Source of the DNA: JAUSKF01 sp964545345
GTDB lineage: Bacteria; Patescibacteriota; Minisyncoccia; UBA6257; WO2-44-18
Direction of reading: 5' to 3'
Assembly (NCBI GenBank): GCA_964545345.1
Contig: CAZJFE010000001.1
Location: 1-64,000, forward strand
Length of the DNA: 64,000 nucleotides
Numbering within the stretch: position 1 is the first letter of the stretch; every line of letters begins with the position of its first letter. The notes beneath the pieces are model-generated. The model worked only from the letters and a program-made list of their open reading frames with translations. It was not told the DNA's origin and searched no databases. The position numbers were made by a program, and so were the translations under genes. Of this stretch, positions 31,044 through 40,192 are shown piece by piece.

Positions 31044-33668
31044 ATGCCATCATTTAATCGTTTCACTATCCGAGCCCAAGAAGCGCTTCAGAGCGCGCAG
31101 GAACTTGCCGCCCAGAGAAGCCATGGAGAATTCAGGGTGCTTCACCTCCTGCACGCGCTATTACAAGATGAACAGACCCTAGTTCGCCCTATTTTAATCA
31201 AGGCGGGTATTAACGTTGAGACATTACAGAGGGAGATAGAGTCAGAGATGAAGAAAATGCCGAAAATAGTTACGGCCGCCAGTGTTGGTCAGCTTTATCT
31301 TTCACCGGAATTGATGCAGGTATTGGAAAAGGCGGGGAAAATAGCTATTTCGCAGAAGGATGAATTTATTTCCTGCGAGCACCTGCTTTTGAGCATTATG
31401 GATGCTTCTTCTGCCGCCCAAAAACTGCTGGAGAAATTTGGTTTGAAGCGAGATTCGGCTTTTCGAGTGCTCGCGCAACTGCGCGGATCCACCCGGATTA
31501 CCGACGAGACCCCTGAAAGCAAATTCCAGGTTTTAGAAAAATATGCGGTTAATTTAACTGAAAGAGCCAGAGATGGGAAGCTGGATCCGGTTATCGGAAG
31601 ACAAGAAGAATTAAAGCGTTTGATCCAGGTTCTGAGCCGTCGCACTAAGAATAATCCGGTTTTGATCGGCGAGTCGGGTGTGGGCAAGACGGCAATTGTT
31701 GAGGGGTTGGCTCAGCGGATTGTCGCCGGCGATGTTCCGGAGACCCTTAAAGATAAAGAGATAATCATGCTTGATCTGGGATCTTTAATCGCGGGAACCA
31801 AGTTTCGTGGAGAATTTGAGGATCGATTAAAAGCTTTCGTAAAAGAGATCCAAAACGCCGCGGGTCGCTTGATCCTATTTATAGATGAGATTCATATGAT
31901 AGTAGGCGCCGGTTCAGCCGAGGGAGCGATTGATGCTTCAAATCTTTTAAAGCCGCCATTGGCGCGAGGTGAGTTGCATGCTATCGGCGCGACGACGATT
32001 AGAGAGTATCAGCGGCATATTGAGAAAGACCCGGCCTTAGAGCGTCGCTTTCAGCCGATAATGGTAGAGGAACCAACCGCGGATGATGCCATGGCTATTT
32101 TGCGTGGCTTGAAAGAGAAGTATGAGATGCATCACGGTCTGCAGATCAGCGACGAAGCCATCGTTACCGCCGTTAATCTATCCTCTCGCTATATCACCGA
32201 TCGGTTTTTGCCGGATAAAGCGGTGGATTTGATTGATGAAGCGGCGGCGGCTCGTCGATTGGAGACCGAAAGTTTGCCATCGGAGTTGGATAAAGCTCGG
32301 AGAGAAATTACCAAGCTGGAAATTGAGCAATCCGCTATATCCCAAGAGCCATCTCCTAAAAATAAAAGCCGCATTAAGGTGATCAACGCGACCCTCGCTA
32401 AGCTTAAAGAAAAGAATGACGATTTGTCCGCTTCCTGGCATGCCGAGAAGTTGGCTTTTGAGGGTCTGCATAATTTGCGCAAGAAGATAGAAGATCTTAA
32501 GAGGCAGGCAGAATTAGCTGAAAGGGAAGGTGATTTAGAGGCCGTGGCACAGATTATATATGGAAGCTTGCCTCAAGCCGAGAAAGATTATAAGAGTTTT
32601 ACTAAAAAACACTCAAAGTCTTCTAAAAATGAGGGTTTTATTAAAGAAGTGGTGGACGCGGAAGATATTGCCGCGGTAGTTTCCCGTTGGACCGGTATCC
32701 CGGTTAGCCGAATGTTGGAATCTGAAGCCCGCAAGCTCTCCAGAATTGAAGATGCTTTAACTAAGCGAGTTGTTGGCCAAGAAGATGCTATTGGAGCGGT
32801 TTCCAATGCTCTCCGTAGAGCTAGGGCCGGTTTATCTGATGAAAATCGCCCGTTTGGGTCATTTATGTTCTTAGGTCCAACCGGTGTAGGTAAAACTGAG
32901 TTGGCTAAAGCTCTGGCGGAGTTTATGTTTAACGATGATAAGGCGCTTATTAGGATTGATATGTCGGAATACATGGAGAAACATTCCGTGGCACGCCTCA
33001 TCGGTTCCCCGCCTGGATACGTTGGTTTTGAGGATGGCGGTCAACTTACCGAGTTGGTGCGGCATCGTCCGTACAGCTTGATTCTCTTTGATGAGATTGA
33101 GAAGGCCCATCCGGAAGTCTTCAACATTTTGCTTCAAATATTGGATAACGGGCGTCTGACTGATAGCAAGGGCAAGGTGGTTAACTTCAAGAACTCCATC
33201 ATTTTGCTTACCTCTAATGTTGGCAGCCATTATTTTAAGGCCATGTCCGGAATTGGTTTTTCCGGGGCGTCTGATTCAAGAGAGAGTCCTCAGGAAGATG
33301 ATTTTAAAGGTAAGGTGTTGGATTCCCTGAAGCGCACTTTTAAGCCGGAATTTTTAAATCGGCTGGACGAATCAATTATTTTTCATCCGCTGACTAGGAA
33401 GGATATCGCCAAGATTGTTGATTTGCAGATTGAGAAGGTAAGAGAGCGGTTAAAAGAGAGAGAAATTACCTTGAATGTTGAGCCGTCAGCCCGTCAATAT
33501 ATAGTAGACAATGGATTTGATCCGGAGTACGGAGCTCGGCCGATCAAACGGCTGATTCAGAAAGTGATTTTGGATAAGCTGGCCGACAAGATTATCGGCG
33601 GTGAAATTAAAGATGGAGATAAAGTTAAAATTGATTTCTCTCAATCCGCAATTAAGGTTAGCGTTTAA
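31044..33668 (+). CDS. clpB: ClpB-type AAA+ disaggregase
   Basis: 874 residues. Threads aggregated proteins with ATP, working with DnaK. Domains in order: N-domain (FTIRAQEALQSAQELAAQ), first AAA with GESGVGKT (about residue 209) and IDEIHMIVGAG, a long coiled M-domain (about 400-520), and a second AAA with GPTGVGKT and SEYMEKHSVARLIG. The long M-domain and lack of a ClpP-binding loop favour ClpB over ClpC. The end of the gene overlaps the start of the next by 68 bases. Confidence 0.95.
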   Translation: MPSFNRFTIRAQEALQSAQELAAQRSHGEFRVLHLLHALLQDEQTLVRPILIKAGINVETLQREIESEMKKMPKIVTAASVGQLYLSPELMQVLEKAGKIAISQKDEFISCEHLLLSIMDASSAAQKLLEKFGLKRDSAFRVLAQLRGSTRITDETPESKFQVLEKYAVNLTERARDGKLDPVIGRQEELKRLIQVLSRRTKNNPVLIGESGVGKTAIVEGLAQRIVAGDVPETLKDKEIIMLDLGSLIAGTKFRGEFEDRLKAFVKEIQNAAGRLILFIDEIHMIVGAGSAEGAIDASNLLKPPLARGELHAIGATTIREYQRHIEKDPALERRFQPIMVEEPTADDAMAILRGLKEKYEMHHGLQISDEAIVTAVNLSSRYITDRFLPDKAVDLIDEAAAARRLETESLPSELDKARREITKLEIEQSAISQEPSPKNKSRIKVINATLAKLKEKNDDLSASWHAEKLAFEGLHNLRKKIEDLKRQAELAEREGDLEAVAQIIYGSLPQAEKDYKSFTKKHSKSSKNEGFIKEVVDAEDIAAVVSRWTGIPVSRMLESEARKLSRIEDALTKRVVGQEDAIGAVSNALRRARAGLSDENRPFGSFMFLGPTGVGKTELAKALAEFMFNDDKALIRIDMSEYMEKHSVARLIGSPPGYVGFEDGGQLTELVRHRPYSLILFDEIEKAHPEVFNILLQILDNGRLTDSKGKVVNFKNSIILLTSNVGSHYFKAMSGIGFSGASDSRESPQEDDFKGKVLDSLKRTFKPEFLNRLDESIIFHPLTRKDIAKIVDLQIEKVRERLKEREITLNVEPSARQYIVDNGFDPEYGARPIKRLIQKVILDKLADKIIGGEIKDGDKVKIDFSQSAIKVSV

Positions 33669-34323
33669 GGCGATCTTATTTTTGGGATTTTTGACCCTGG
33701 CTCGATTGGGCGATTTTTCTTTGTTCCCGACCCTACTTTTCATCATTGGAGCGGTAGTTTTGTATGCTAGGCCGCTTTTCCGAACGGTTGAAAAGCTTGG
33801 GGATTTTCTTGTGCTGATGTTCAGCGCGTTGGTCTTTAATCTGGTTTTTATTGATTCTCTGGATTTTTTCTTTTCCGCCGCCTGTTATTCGCTGCTTTTC
33901 TTTTTGTTGGTTGGTATCAAGGATTTGATTCTAATCAATCGTAGTTTTTGGTCTGTCGTTTTGAATTTCGGATTGGCTTATCCGATCTTTCTGATCTTTT
34001 TTCAGGGTCATTTCGCCGGAGTTTGGTGGAAGGCGCCTATTTTGTTTTTCTTGACCCTTTTACTCAGTAAAAATGTTCTTAAGAGGAGTATGGCAACAGC
34101 CCCTTTTTCTTTATTGGTTGTAGAAGTGGCTTGGGCGAGTAGTTTTTTACCGATTGGCTTTATCGGTTTGGCAAATCTGAACCTGCTTTTTTATGCCGTC
34201 ACTCTTTCGCTATTTGATTTCCGTGAGCGGGGATTATTAGACAAGAAAAAAATCCTTTCGTTGCTTTCAATATTTATCGTCTTATCCTTAATTATTTTAG
34301 GACTCTCCAGCTGGAGCTTTTAA
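33601..34323 (+). CDS. polytopic membrane protein of unknown function
   Basis: 240 residues with about seven hydrophobic segments (for example FKAILFLGFLTLARLGDF and SLLSIFIVLSLIILGL). No family recognised. The frame begins inside the end of clpB (GTG 33601 or ATG 33613), an unusually long overlap. The hydrophobic part begins after the overlap. No ribosome site distinguishes the starts. Residues typical of transport or catalysis were not identified. Confidence 0.7.
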   Translation: MKLKMEIKLKLISLNPQLRLAFKAILFLGFLTLARLGDFSLFPTLLFIIGAVVLYARPLFRTVEKLGDFLVLMFSALVFNLVFIDSLDFFFSAACYSLLFFLLVGIKDLILINRSFWSVVLNFGLAYPIFLIFFQGHFAGVWWKAPILFFLTLLLSKNVLKRSMATAPFSLLVVEVAWASSFLPIGFIGLANLNLLFYAVTLSLFDFRERGLLDKKKILSLLSIFIVLSLIILGLSSWSF

Positions 34324-34350
34324 TCTTCTTAGCATAAAGAGAGTGAGGTT

Positions 34351-34488
34351 TTTGCGTAATTCCGAACGAGATTCCGAGACGTAGCCCCGCGCGAATAGAG
34401 ATTTTTTCGGGGACCCTTTAGGGCCGGGAAAATATCGTGAGATGAGCGCGTTTCGGCCGTCGAAGGTCGAGAGAGGAACTTACGCAAA
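34351..34488. repeat. long-range inverted repeat, possible small RNA
   Basis: TTTGCGTAA (34351-34359) and TTACGCAAA (34480-34488) enclose ~120 bases of GC-rich hairpin-forming sequence. No gene lies here. Confidence 0.45.
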
Positions 34489-34541
34489 GACCGAGTGAGC
34501 CCTTGATAGTTAATATCCGGTTCGCTAAACTGGGTATCACT

Positions 34542-35231
34542 ATGTCGTTGGATCAAAAAGCGGTAGAAATTTGTTATGCGTTAGTTCGGGTAGCGGCTCA
34601 GATCCGGCGTCCTGAGTTGCGCGCCAGGATTGAGAAGCAGGCCTTTGTTTTTCTTGAAAATGTCTCTTCCGGCGATTTCTCCTCGGCGATCAACAACAGT
34701 TCAGCGATATCCTCGCTTCTTAAGATTGGCCAAGCCCTTTATGAGGTTGAATCAGTAAATGTTTCCGTGATTAGCGGGGAACTGGAATTTGTTAATTCGG
34801 CAATGCGGCAATCACTTGGTTTAAATGGTTTGCCTGATTGGCAGAGGATTTTTCCAGAACCAGGCAATGTTAAAACTAAACAAGGCAATTCGGCAAATAA
34901 TCCGGCAATTAGCCGATCAATGAGCGATCTTAGGCCGCCGCAGTCCGGGGTTCCTAATGGGAACGTTCAACAATCCGTGGACACAACGACCTCCGAGTCT
35001 AATGGAATGAACGGAAACGGTTTTGCGGCAACAATGCGGCAATCGGCAATTTTGGAAAAAATCAGGCAATCCGGCAATGGTCAAATTCAACTGAAAGATA
35101 TCATTGCCGCATTTCCGGAAACTAGCGAAAGGACTATGCGCTATGATTTGCAAAAACTGTGCAGTCAGGGCTTAGTTGATCGCGTAGGAAATGGTGGGCC
35201 TGGAAGCTATTACGCGCTGCGTAATAAATAG
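34542..35231 (+). CDS. winged-helix protein carrying many CGGCAAT repeats in its gene
   Basis: 229 residues from the ATG at 34542. N-terminal half: four-helix-like (VEICYALVRVAAQIRR). Middle: low-complexity Asn/Gly/Pro linker. C-terminus: winged helix (QLKDIIAAFPETSERTMRYDL, LCSQGLVDRVG). It is probably a DNA-binding regulator. At the DNA level the linker is built from repeats of CGGCAAT and ATGCGGCAATC, which give the recurring peptide MRQS or IRQS. The same box occurs around 15.97-16.03 and 16.67-16.70 kb. Confidence 0.75.
   Translation: MSLDQKAVEICYALVRVAAQIRRPELRARIEKQAFVFLENVSSGDFSSAINNSSAISSLLKIGQALYEVESVNVSVISGELEFVNSAMRQSLGLNGLPDWQRIFPEPGNVKTKQGNSANNPAISRSMSDLRPPQSGVPNGNVQQSVDTTTSESNGMNGNGFAATMRQSAILEKIRQSGNGQIQLKDIIAAFPETSERTMRYDLQKLCSQGLVDRVGNGGPGSYYALRNK
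34797..35083. repeat. CGGCAAT box cluster in the winged-helix gene
   Basis: At least nine GGCAA(T) boxes, some in tandem (CGGCAAT twice near 35041-35053; ATGCGGCAATC near 34805 and 35034), fall in the linker-coding part of the gene. Confidence 0.6.
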
Positions 35232-35233
35232 GA

Positions 35234-35312
35234 ATTACCCTCGTTATACCCTATGTAATGACTTTGTGTGAGGCTCAGTCATTCCAGGGTTAATTAAGGG
35301 TATTTTTGATGG
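35234..35312 (+). other. hairpin region after the winged-helix gene
   Basis: TACCCT, ACCCT and AATGACT pair with AGTCATT, AGGGT and AGGGTA, with AT-rich internal loops and then TTTTTG. Probably a terminator or leader structure. Confidence 0.5.
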
Positions 35313-35330
35313 TGTTGAACCTGGATAAGC

Positions 35331-35357
35331 CTCCCACATTTGGGAGAGTTTTTTTAT
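35331..35357 (+). terminator. intrinsic terminator upstream of the S-layer-like gene
   Basis: CTCCCA-CATT-TGGGAG followed by AGTTTTTTT. The remaining ~170 bases to the next gene are AT-rich and show no clear promoter. Confidence 0.8.
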
Positions 35358-35529
35358 TCCTCACGATAAAGAACTCAGATTCATTACTTGGTAGTAGTTC
35401 GTCACAAAGATTGGTTTTCTGTTCTTGGTCGATTCTTCTTCGCGAAAGCGTGGGGGGACGAATGGGAAACAATTTAGTAAATCAGTAAAATACAAAAATA
35501 ATTGTTAGAAAAAAAGGTTAATTAATAAA

Positions 35530-38500
35530 ATGGGAAATTTAACAAAGAAATTTGCTTCAGTTGCCGTTTCCGCGGCTACTGTTGCATGGCTTTCGGGCTT
35601 TTCCATGTTGGTTCCTGTCGCTCACGCGCAGACCAGCTTGCAAGGCCAAATTGACGCTTTGTTAGCTCAGATCGCTGCCCTTCAGGCCCAGCTGGCCGCA
35701 GGTAGCTCAAGCTCTGTCGCCGCCTGCTCTTTCACTCGAGACCTCACCTTGGGTGTAAAAGGAGACGACGTAATGTGCTTGCAGAAATACCTCAACAGCA
35801 CTGGCCAGAAAGTTTCAACCAGCGGACCAGGTTCTCCTGGTAGTGAAACGTCATACTTCGGTTCATTGACCGCGTCGGCTGTTGCCAAATGGCAGGCCGC
35901 TAATGGCGTTGCTCCGGCTGCTGGATACTTCGGCAAGATCTCTCGAGCTAAATACTCAGCGTTAGCAGCTGCGGCTCCGGCCCCAGCTCCTGCTCCTGTT
36001 CCTGGAACACCAGCCCCGGTTCCTTCCGGTTCTGGTCTAACTGTATCTTTGGCTGCTGATCAGCCAGCTGCCGGTCTTTTCGGCGAATCATTCTCCAGTC
36101 GGCCGTTCACGAAGTTAACTCTTCGCGCTTCTGCTGATGGTGATGTCACCGTTAAAGCTTTGGTAATTGAGCGTCAGGGTCAAGGTGCTGATGCCGCTTT
36201 CTCCGGCGTAATTGGCTTGGATGAAGATGGTATCCGCATGGGTGTTTCCAAGACTCTTGGTTCCGATCACCGCTTGCGCTTAACTGAGACCTTTACGGTC
36301 AAAGCTGGTCAAACTCGCACTGTCACCATTTCCGGTGATTCCGATGCTGATCAGAATGACTACAATGGTCAATTGGTAAGCTTAGCTTTGGTTGGTGTTG
36401 AGGTCGCTGGTAGCACCGCAGTCAATGCTTCCTTCCCCTTGGTTGGAAACAACATGACTGTTAACTCTACATTGTCTATCGGTAGCGTAACTTTGGCTCG
36501 TGGAGCTTTGGATCCTGGATCCGGTCAAACTAAAGAGATCGGTTCTACTGGCTATCGCTTCTCCGGCTTGAGAGTAACTGCTGGAGCCAATGAAGACGTG
36601 TTAGTTCGCTCCGTTAAGTGGAATCAATCCGGTTCCGCTGGTACTGGCGACCTAGCCAACGTTAAAGTTGTCTTTGATGGCGTAACCTATGCCACCACTC
36701 TTAGCGAGGACAATAAGTACTACGTCGCTAAATTTGGTGACGGTATCAAAATCTTGAAAGGCCTCAACAAAGAGATGCACGTTCAAGGTGATGTTATCAA
36801 CGGTTCTGCCAGAACTGCTGACTTTGATCTGTACCGCTACGCAGACTTGCGAGCTACCGGTTTGACTTATGGATACGACATCTTGCCTACAGCTACTGAA
36901 GTAGCCGCTAGCGCGGATGACGGTAACTTCCATGCAGCCGAGCCGAACTTTGATGCTTTCCAGGCCCACATCGGTTCTGGATCTATCGATGCTCAAAACG
37001 CTCCGTCTGTGGGAGCCCAGAACATTGCTATCAACTTAGCTAACCAGCCTCTCGGTGGTTTCATCGTTGACGTTAAAGGTGAAGACATTACTGTCGCCGC
37101 CATTAACTTTGATATGGCTACTGCGGGTGATGCAACGGCTATTGATTCCAACGACGTCACCAATATCACTTTGGTTGATGAAGATGGTAAGGTAGTTGCC
37201 GGTCCGGTTGACGGTGTTGCTGGTGGTAACAATGCCATCCGCTTCTCCGACACCATTACTTTCAAAGTTGGTCGCAAAGTTTACTCCTTGAAAGGTAAGC
37301 TAGGCACCGATTTCATCAGTAATGACACGGTTGCCGCTTCTACGACTCCTAGCTCTGACTGGACAACTGTTAAAGGTGTAACCTCGGGCGTAACTGTTAC
37401 CCCGACTCCTTCCAGCGCCGTTACTGGCAGCACAATGACTGTTAAGGCATCTTCCTTGACTCTCACTGTCAGCCCAGAAACTAATGCTGGTGGCAGCGAT
37501 GCTAGCTCGACCGCGCAAAACGTGGTAGCTGGTACTGCTGATTACGTCTTTACCAAGTACGTCTTGGATGCTAGCGGCTCCGGCGAGGACCTGAAGATTA
37601 CCAGTATGTCTCCTCGTTTGGGCTTGAGCGCGGTTAACACTGGCGACGATGTTACCAATTGCCAATTGTTAGATGGCAGTGTTGCTCTCAACACTGGCAC
37701 CAACATTGTCAATCCGACTAACAGCGCGGCCAATGCCGACAACGTTGCCTTCGTATTCGATGTCCCGTTAGTGCTCGCGAAAGGAACCATCAAGACCTTG
37801 TCTCTCAAGTGCAACTTGATCTCCGGAGCGGACGCTGGCCAGCAATGGCGCTGGGGTATCGCTGATGCGGCAGGTAATATGGTCAGCACAGGATCTGTTT
37901 CCGGTCAGAGTGTGACCGAGACGATCACTGCCGACAACGGCCGCATTATCACTGGTGTTGGTGGTGGAACCTTGACGATTGCTCTTGATTCTGCCAGCCC
38001 AGCAGTGAAGTTGGTTGCTTCCGGCGCGACAGATCAGACCTTAGCGGTCTTCCGCTTGAACGCTACCAATGAAGATATCCGATTGGATACAATTGGTTTG
38101 CAGCTCGCTACTTCTACAACTAACGCGGCTGATGGAACTGTTGGTAATGCTTCCAACTCTCCGAGTGACTTGAGTAAGGTTACTTTGTGGAATGGATCCA
38201 CTAAAGTTGGTGAAGCTACCTTCAGCTCAACTGATTACGCTACTGGTACTTTGTCCGGCGTCACTGTTCCGAAGAATGGCCAAATCCTCCTGACTGTTAA
38301 GGGAGATATGGCGAACATCGGAACGAACTTGACTGCCCGACCTGGTCACTTGGTAATCATCAACTACGATGCTCAATCTAGCTCTGATGAAACCAATCTA
38401 GGAGCGGTCGGCGTAGGTCTTTCCTCTGGAACGACTATCGCCGCTGCGGGTGCAGATAGTGGCTCTTCTGGCGCTCGTTTGGTAAGGACTGTTCCGACTG

Positions 38501-39330
38501 TTGAGAAACAAGCCTTGCCATCGGGATCGAAGTTAGCTAACGGCTCAAGAGACTTGTTCCGCTTCAAAGTTACTGCTCCTTCGGGCGGCAACGGTGTTGG
38601 CTTGTACAAGTTCACCTTTGACGTCAGCACTTCTTCCGTGAGCACCTTTGACAATGATCAGGACGCCGATAAGCTTTCCGCTTTCCGCGTCAATGACTTC
38701 ATCGTCAAGTGTTACTCGGATGCCGCCTTCAGCGTTGCTTCTTGCGGATCTGCTGACGGTTCTGGCCAGTTGAACAACGGAGACTTCGCTACTTCTTCGG
38801 TTCACGAAGATTTAGGTGGAGATCGTTCCGGCTTGGATATTGCCGCGGCTACTGTTCCGACCATGGTTGAGGTTTACTTCAACCCGGCGAACACTGCGGA
38901 TACTACCCAAGACAACCACGCTGATCCTTCTGAAGCGATCCGCGTCCCAGCTGGTGAATCTCGCTACTTCGTCTTGAGCGCGACAGTCGTCGGTTCCGGT
39001 ACTTCTTCTCCGCAGGTCAGCACCAAGCTTCTTGGTGATGGTCAGTGGTTGAAAGTCCGGTACACTCCGAACGATCTGTCCACTACGGGCGACAGCGATG
39101 ACGGTACTACCAATGAGGACGTCACAATCGCTGGTGACAACTGGACAACTGGACGGTATGTCTTCGCGACTACTGCCGCGTTGGCCGACACTGGTGATGA
39201 CGACAACTTCATCTGGTCTGCTCACTCCACGAACACTAGCCAATCCAATGTCGACTACGACTGGTTGAACGGCTTCTTGATTCCTGGATTGCCGACCGGT
39301 GGAACCACGGCTGAAACTTTGACCCTCTAA
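35530..39330 (+). CDS. S-layer-like giant surface protein with peptidoglycan-binding domain
   Basis: 1266 residues. A signal peptide (AAATVAWLSGF-type, cut near AHAQ at about residue 34) is followed by a short Gln/Ala coiled coil and then a PG_binding_1-type domain (LTLGVKGDDVMCLQKYLNS, then YFGSLTASAVAKWQAANGV). A Pro/Ala linker near residue 150 and ~1100 residues of repeated beta-sandwich-like, Asp/Thr/Ser/Gly-rich sequence complete it. This is the layout of CPR S-layer proteins. Strongly biased codon choice (GCT, GGT, AAC, ACC) suggests very high expression. It is the likely acceptor for the glycans made by the genes downstream (inference). A strong terminator follows. Confidence 0.85.
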   Translation: MGNLTKKFASVAVSAATVAWLSGFSMLVPVAHAQTSLQGQIDALLAQIAALQAQLAAGSSSSVAACSFTRDLTLGVKGDDVMCLQKYLNSTGQKVSTSGPGSPGSETSYFGSLTASAVAKWQAANGVAPAAGYFGKISRAKYSALAAAAPAPAPAPVPGTPAPVPSGSGLTVSLAADQPAAGLFGESFSSRPFTKLTLRASADGDVTVKALVIERQGQGADAAFSGVIGLDEDGIRMGVSKTLGSDHRLRLTETFTVKAGQTRTVTISGDSDADQNDYNGQLVSLALVGVEVAGSTAVNASFPLVGNNMTVNSTLSIGSVTLARGALDPGSGQTKEIGSTGYRFSGLRVTAGANEDVLVRSVKWNQSGSAGTGDLANVKVVFDGVTYATTLSEDNKYYVAKFGDGIKILKGLNKEMHVQGDVINGSARTADFDLYRYADLRATGLTYGYDILPTATEVAASADDGNFHAAEPNFDAFQAHIGSGSIDAQNAPSVGAQNIAINLANQPLGGFIVDVKGEDITVAAINFDMATAGDATAIDSNDVTNITLVDEDGKVVAGPVDGVAGGNNAIRFSDTITFKVGRKVYSLKGKLGTDFISNDTVAASTTPSSDWTTVKGVTSGVTVTPTPSSAVTGSTMTVKASSLTLTVSPETNAGGSDASSTAQNVVAGTADYVFTKYVLDASGSGEDLKITSMSPRLGLSAVNTGDDVTNCQLLDGSVALNTGTNIVNPTNSAANADNVAFVFDVPLVLAKGTIKTLSLKCNLISGADAGQQWRWGIADAAGNMVSTGSVSGQSVTETITADNGRIITGVGGGTLTIALDSASPAVKLVASGATDQTLAVFRLNATNEDIRLDTIGLQLATSTTNAADGTVGNASNSPSDLSKVTLWNGSTKVGEATFSSTDYATGTLSGVTVPKNGQILLTVKGDMANIGTNLTARPGHLVIINYDAQSSSDETNLGAVGVGLSSGTTIAAAGADSGSSGARLVRTVPTVEKQALPSGSKLANGSRDLFRFKVTAPSGGNGVGLYKFTFDVSTSSVSTFDNDQDADKLSAFRVNDFIVKCYSDAAFSVASCGSADGSGQLNNGDFATSSVHEDLGGDRSGLDIAAATVPTMVEVYFNPANTADTTQDNHADPSEAIRVPAGESRYFVLSATVVGSGTSSPQVSTKLLGDGQWLKVRYTPNDLSTTGDSDDGTTNEDVTIAGDNWTTGRYVFATTAALADTGDDDNFIWSAHSTNTSQSNVDYDWLNGFLIPGLPTGGTTAETLTL

Positions 39331-39356
39331 GACTTGAGACTTAGTAGGTTAGGCAC

Positions 39357-39390
39357 AAACCCCCGCTTGAAAAAGCGGGGGTTTTGCTTT
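39357..39390 (+). terminator. terminator of the S-layer-like gene
   Basis: AAACCCCCGCTT-GAAA-AAGCGGGGGTTTT. Confidence 0.92.
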
Positions 39391-39403
39391 AAAATAGGTA
39401 ATT

Positions 39404-40192
39404 ATGAGAAAACAGCTTCTATTGATCGTCTTAAGCCTGTTAGTTATCGTTGGCGGTGGTGCCGGTATTTATTTTGGAGTTTTCAGCGAGGACCCCGTCG
39501 TTACATCGGAGGAAGTTCCGGTTGTTGATGGTTCACAAACCGGTTCAACGACCGATCCCGAAATCGTGGAGAATTCTCGACCTAAATATCAGGGGCAGGC
39601 ACTGCGTTTTATTGGCAGTGACCCGGTGGTTAAAACTTTGGCTGCCGAGATTATAGCGGAGAAAAAGGTGGAACTGAATAAATTTGCCGAGATCGCGGAG
39701 AAAAATCCTTCCGACAGTTTGGCCTGGCTGAAGATCTCGGAAATCAAGAAGTTTTTCAACAACTACAAAGGATCCGTCGATGCTTTGGAATACATCAAAC
39801 TGACATCCCCGGATGATTTCCTGGTGAATCTTAACCTTGGTAATTTGTATGGTTTTTACCTTAAGGATTACAAGAGAGCGGAGCAGAATTTCGCAAACGC
39901 TATGAATCACAGCGGCGGCGATCAACTGGTGGCAGCCATCTCCGCTTTAGCTGATTTGTATAAAGATTTTTATAAAGAAAAGTATGATCAAGTTGATGAT
40001 CTGTTGTTGATCGGCATTGAAGCAATCCCCAGCGACGTTAACTTAGTGATGAAGCTGGCCTTTTACTACAAAGAAGTAAACAACAAAGAGGGGGCCATTC
40101 AGTCTTTTGAAAGACTCCTGTCCATGCCCGGCCTAACGGGCGCGCAGCAGCAGGCTTTTGAAGCAGAAATAGCGGCGCTGAAGAAGGCCTAG
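39404..40192 (+). CDS. membrane-anchored TPR protein
   Basis: 262 residues. A single N-terminal membrane span (LLLIVLSLLVIVGGGAGIYF), an acidic Thr/Ser linker, then helical repeats of TPR type (ALEYIKLTSPDDFLVNLNLG, KDYKRAEQNFANAM, and KEGAIQSFERLL near the C-terminus). It is likely an extracytoplasmic scaffold. It lies directly behind the S-layer-like gene and its terminator, so it may help surface assembly. It ends 4 bases into the convergent glycosyltransferase gene. Confidence 0.82.
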   Translation: MRKQLLLIVLSLLVIVGGGAGIYFGVFSEDPVVTSEEVPVVDGSQTGSTTDPEIVENSRPKYQGQALRFIGSDPVVKTLAAEIIAEKKVELNKFAEIAEKNPSDSLAWLKISEIKKFFNNYKGSVDALEYIKLTSPDDFLVNLNLGNLYGFYLKDYKRAEQNFANAMNHSGGDQLVAAISALADLYKDFYKEKYDQVDDLLLIGIEAIPSDVNLVMKLAFYYKEVNNKEGAIQSFERLLSMPGLTGAQQQAFEAEIAALKKA

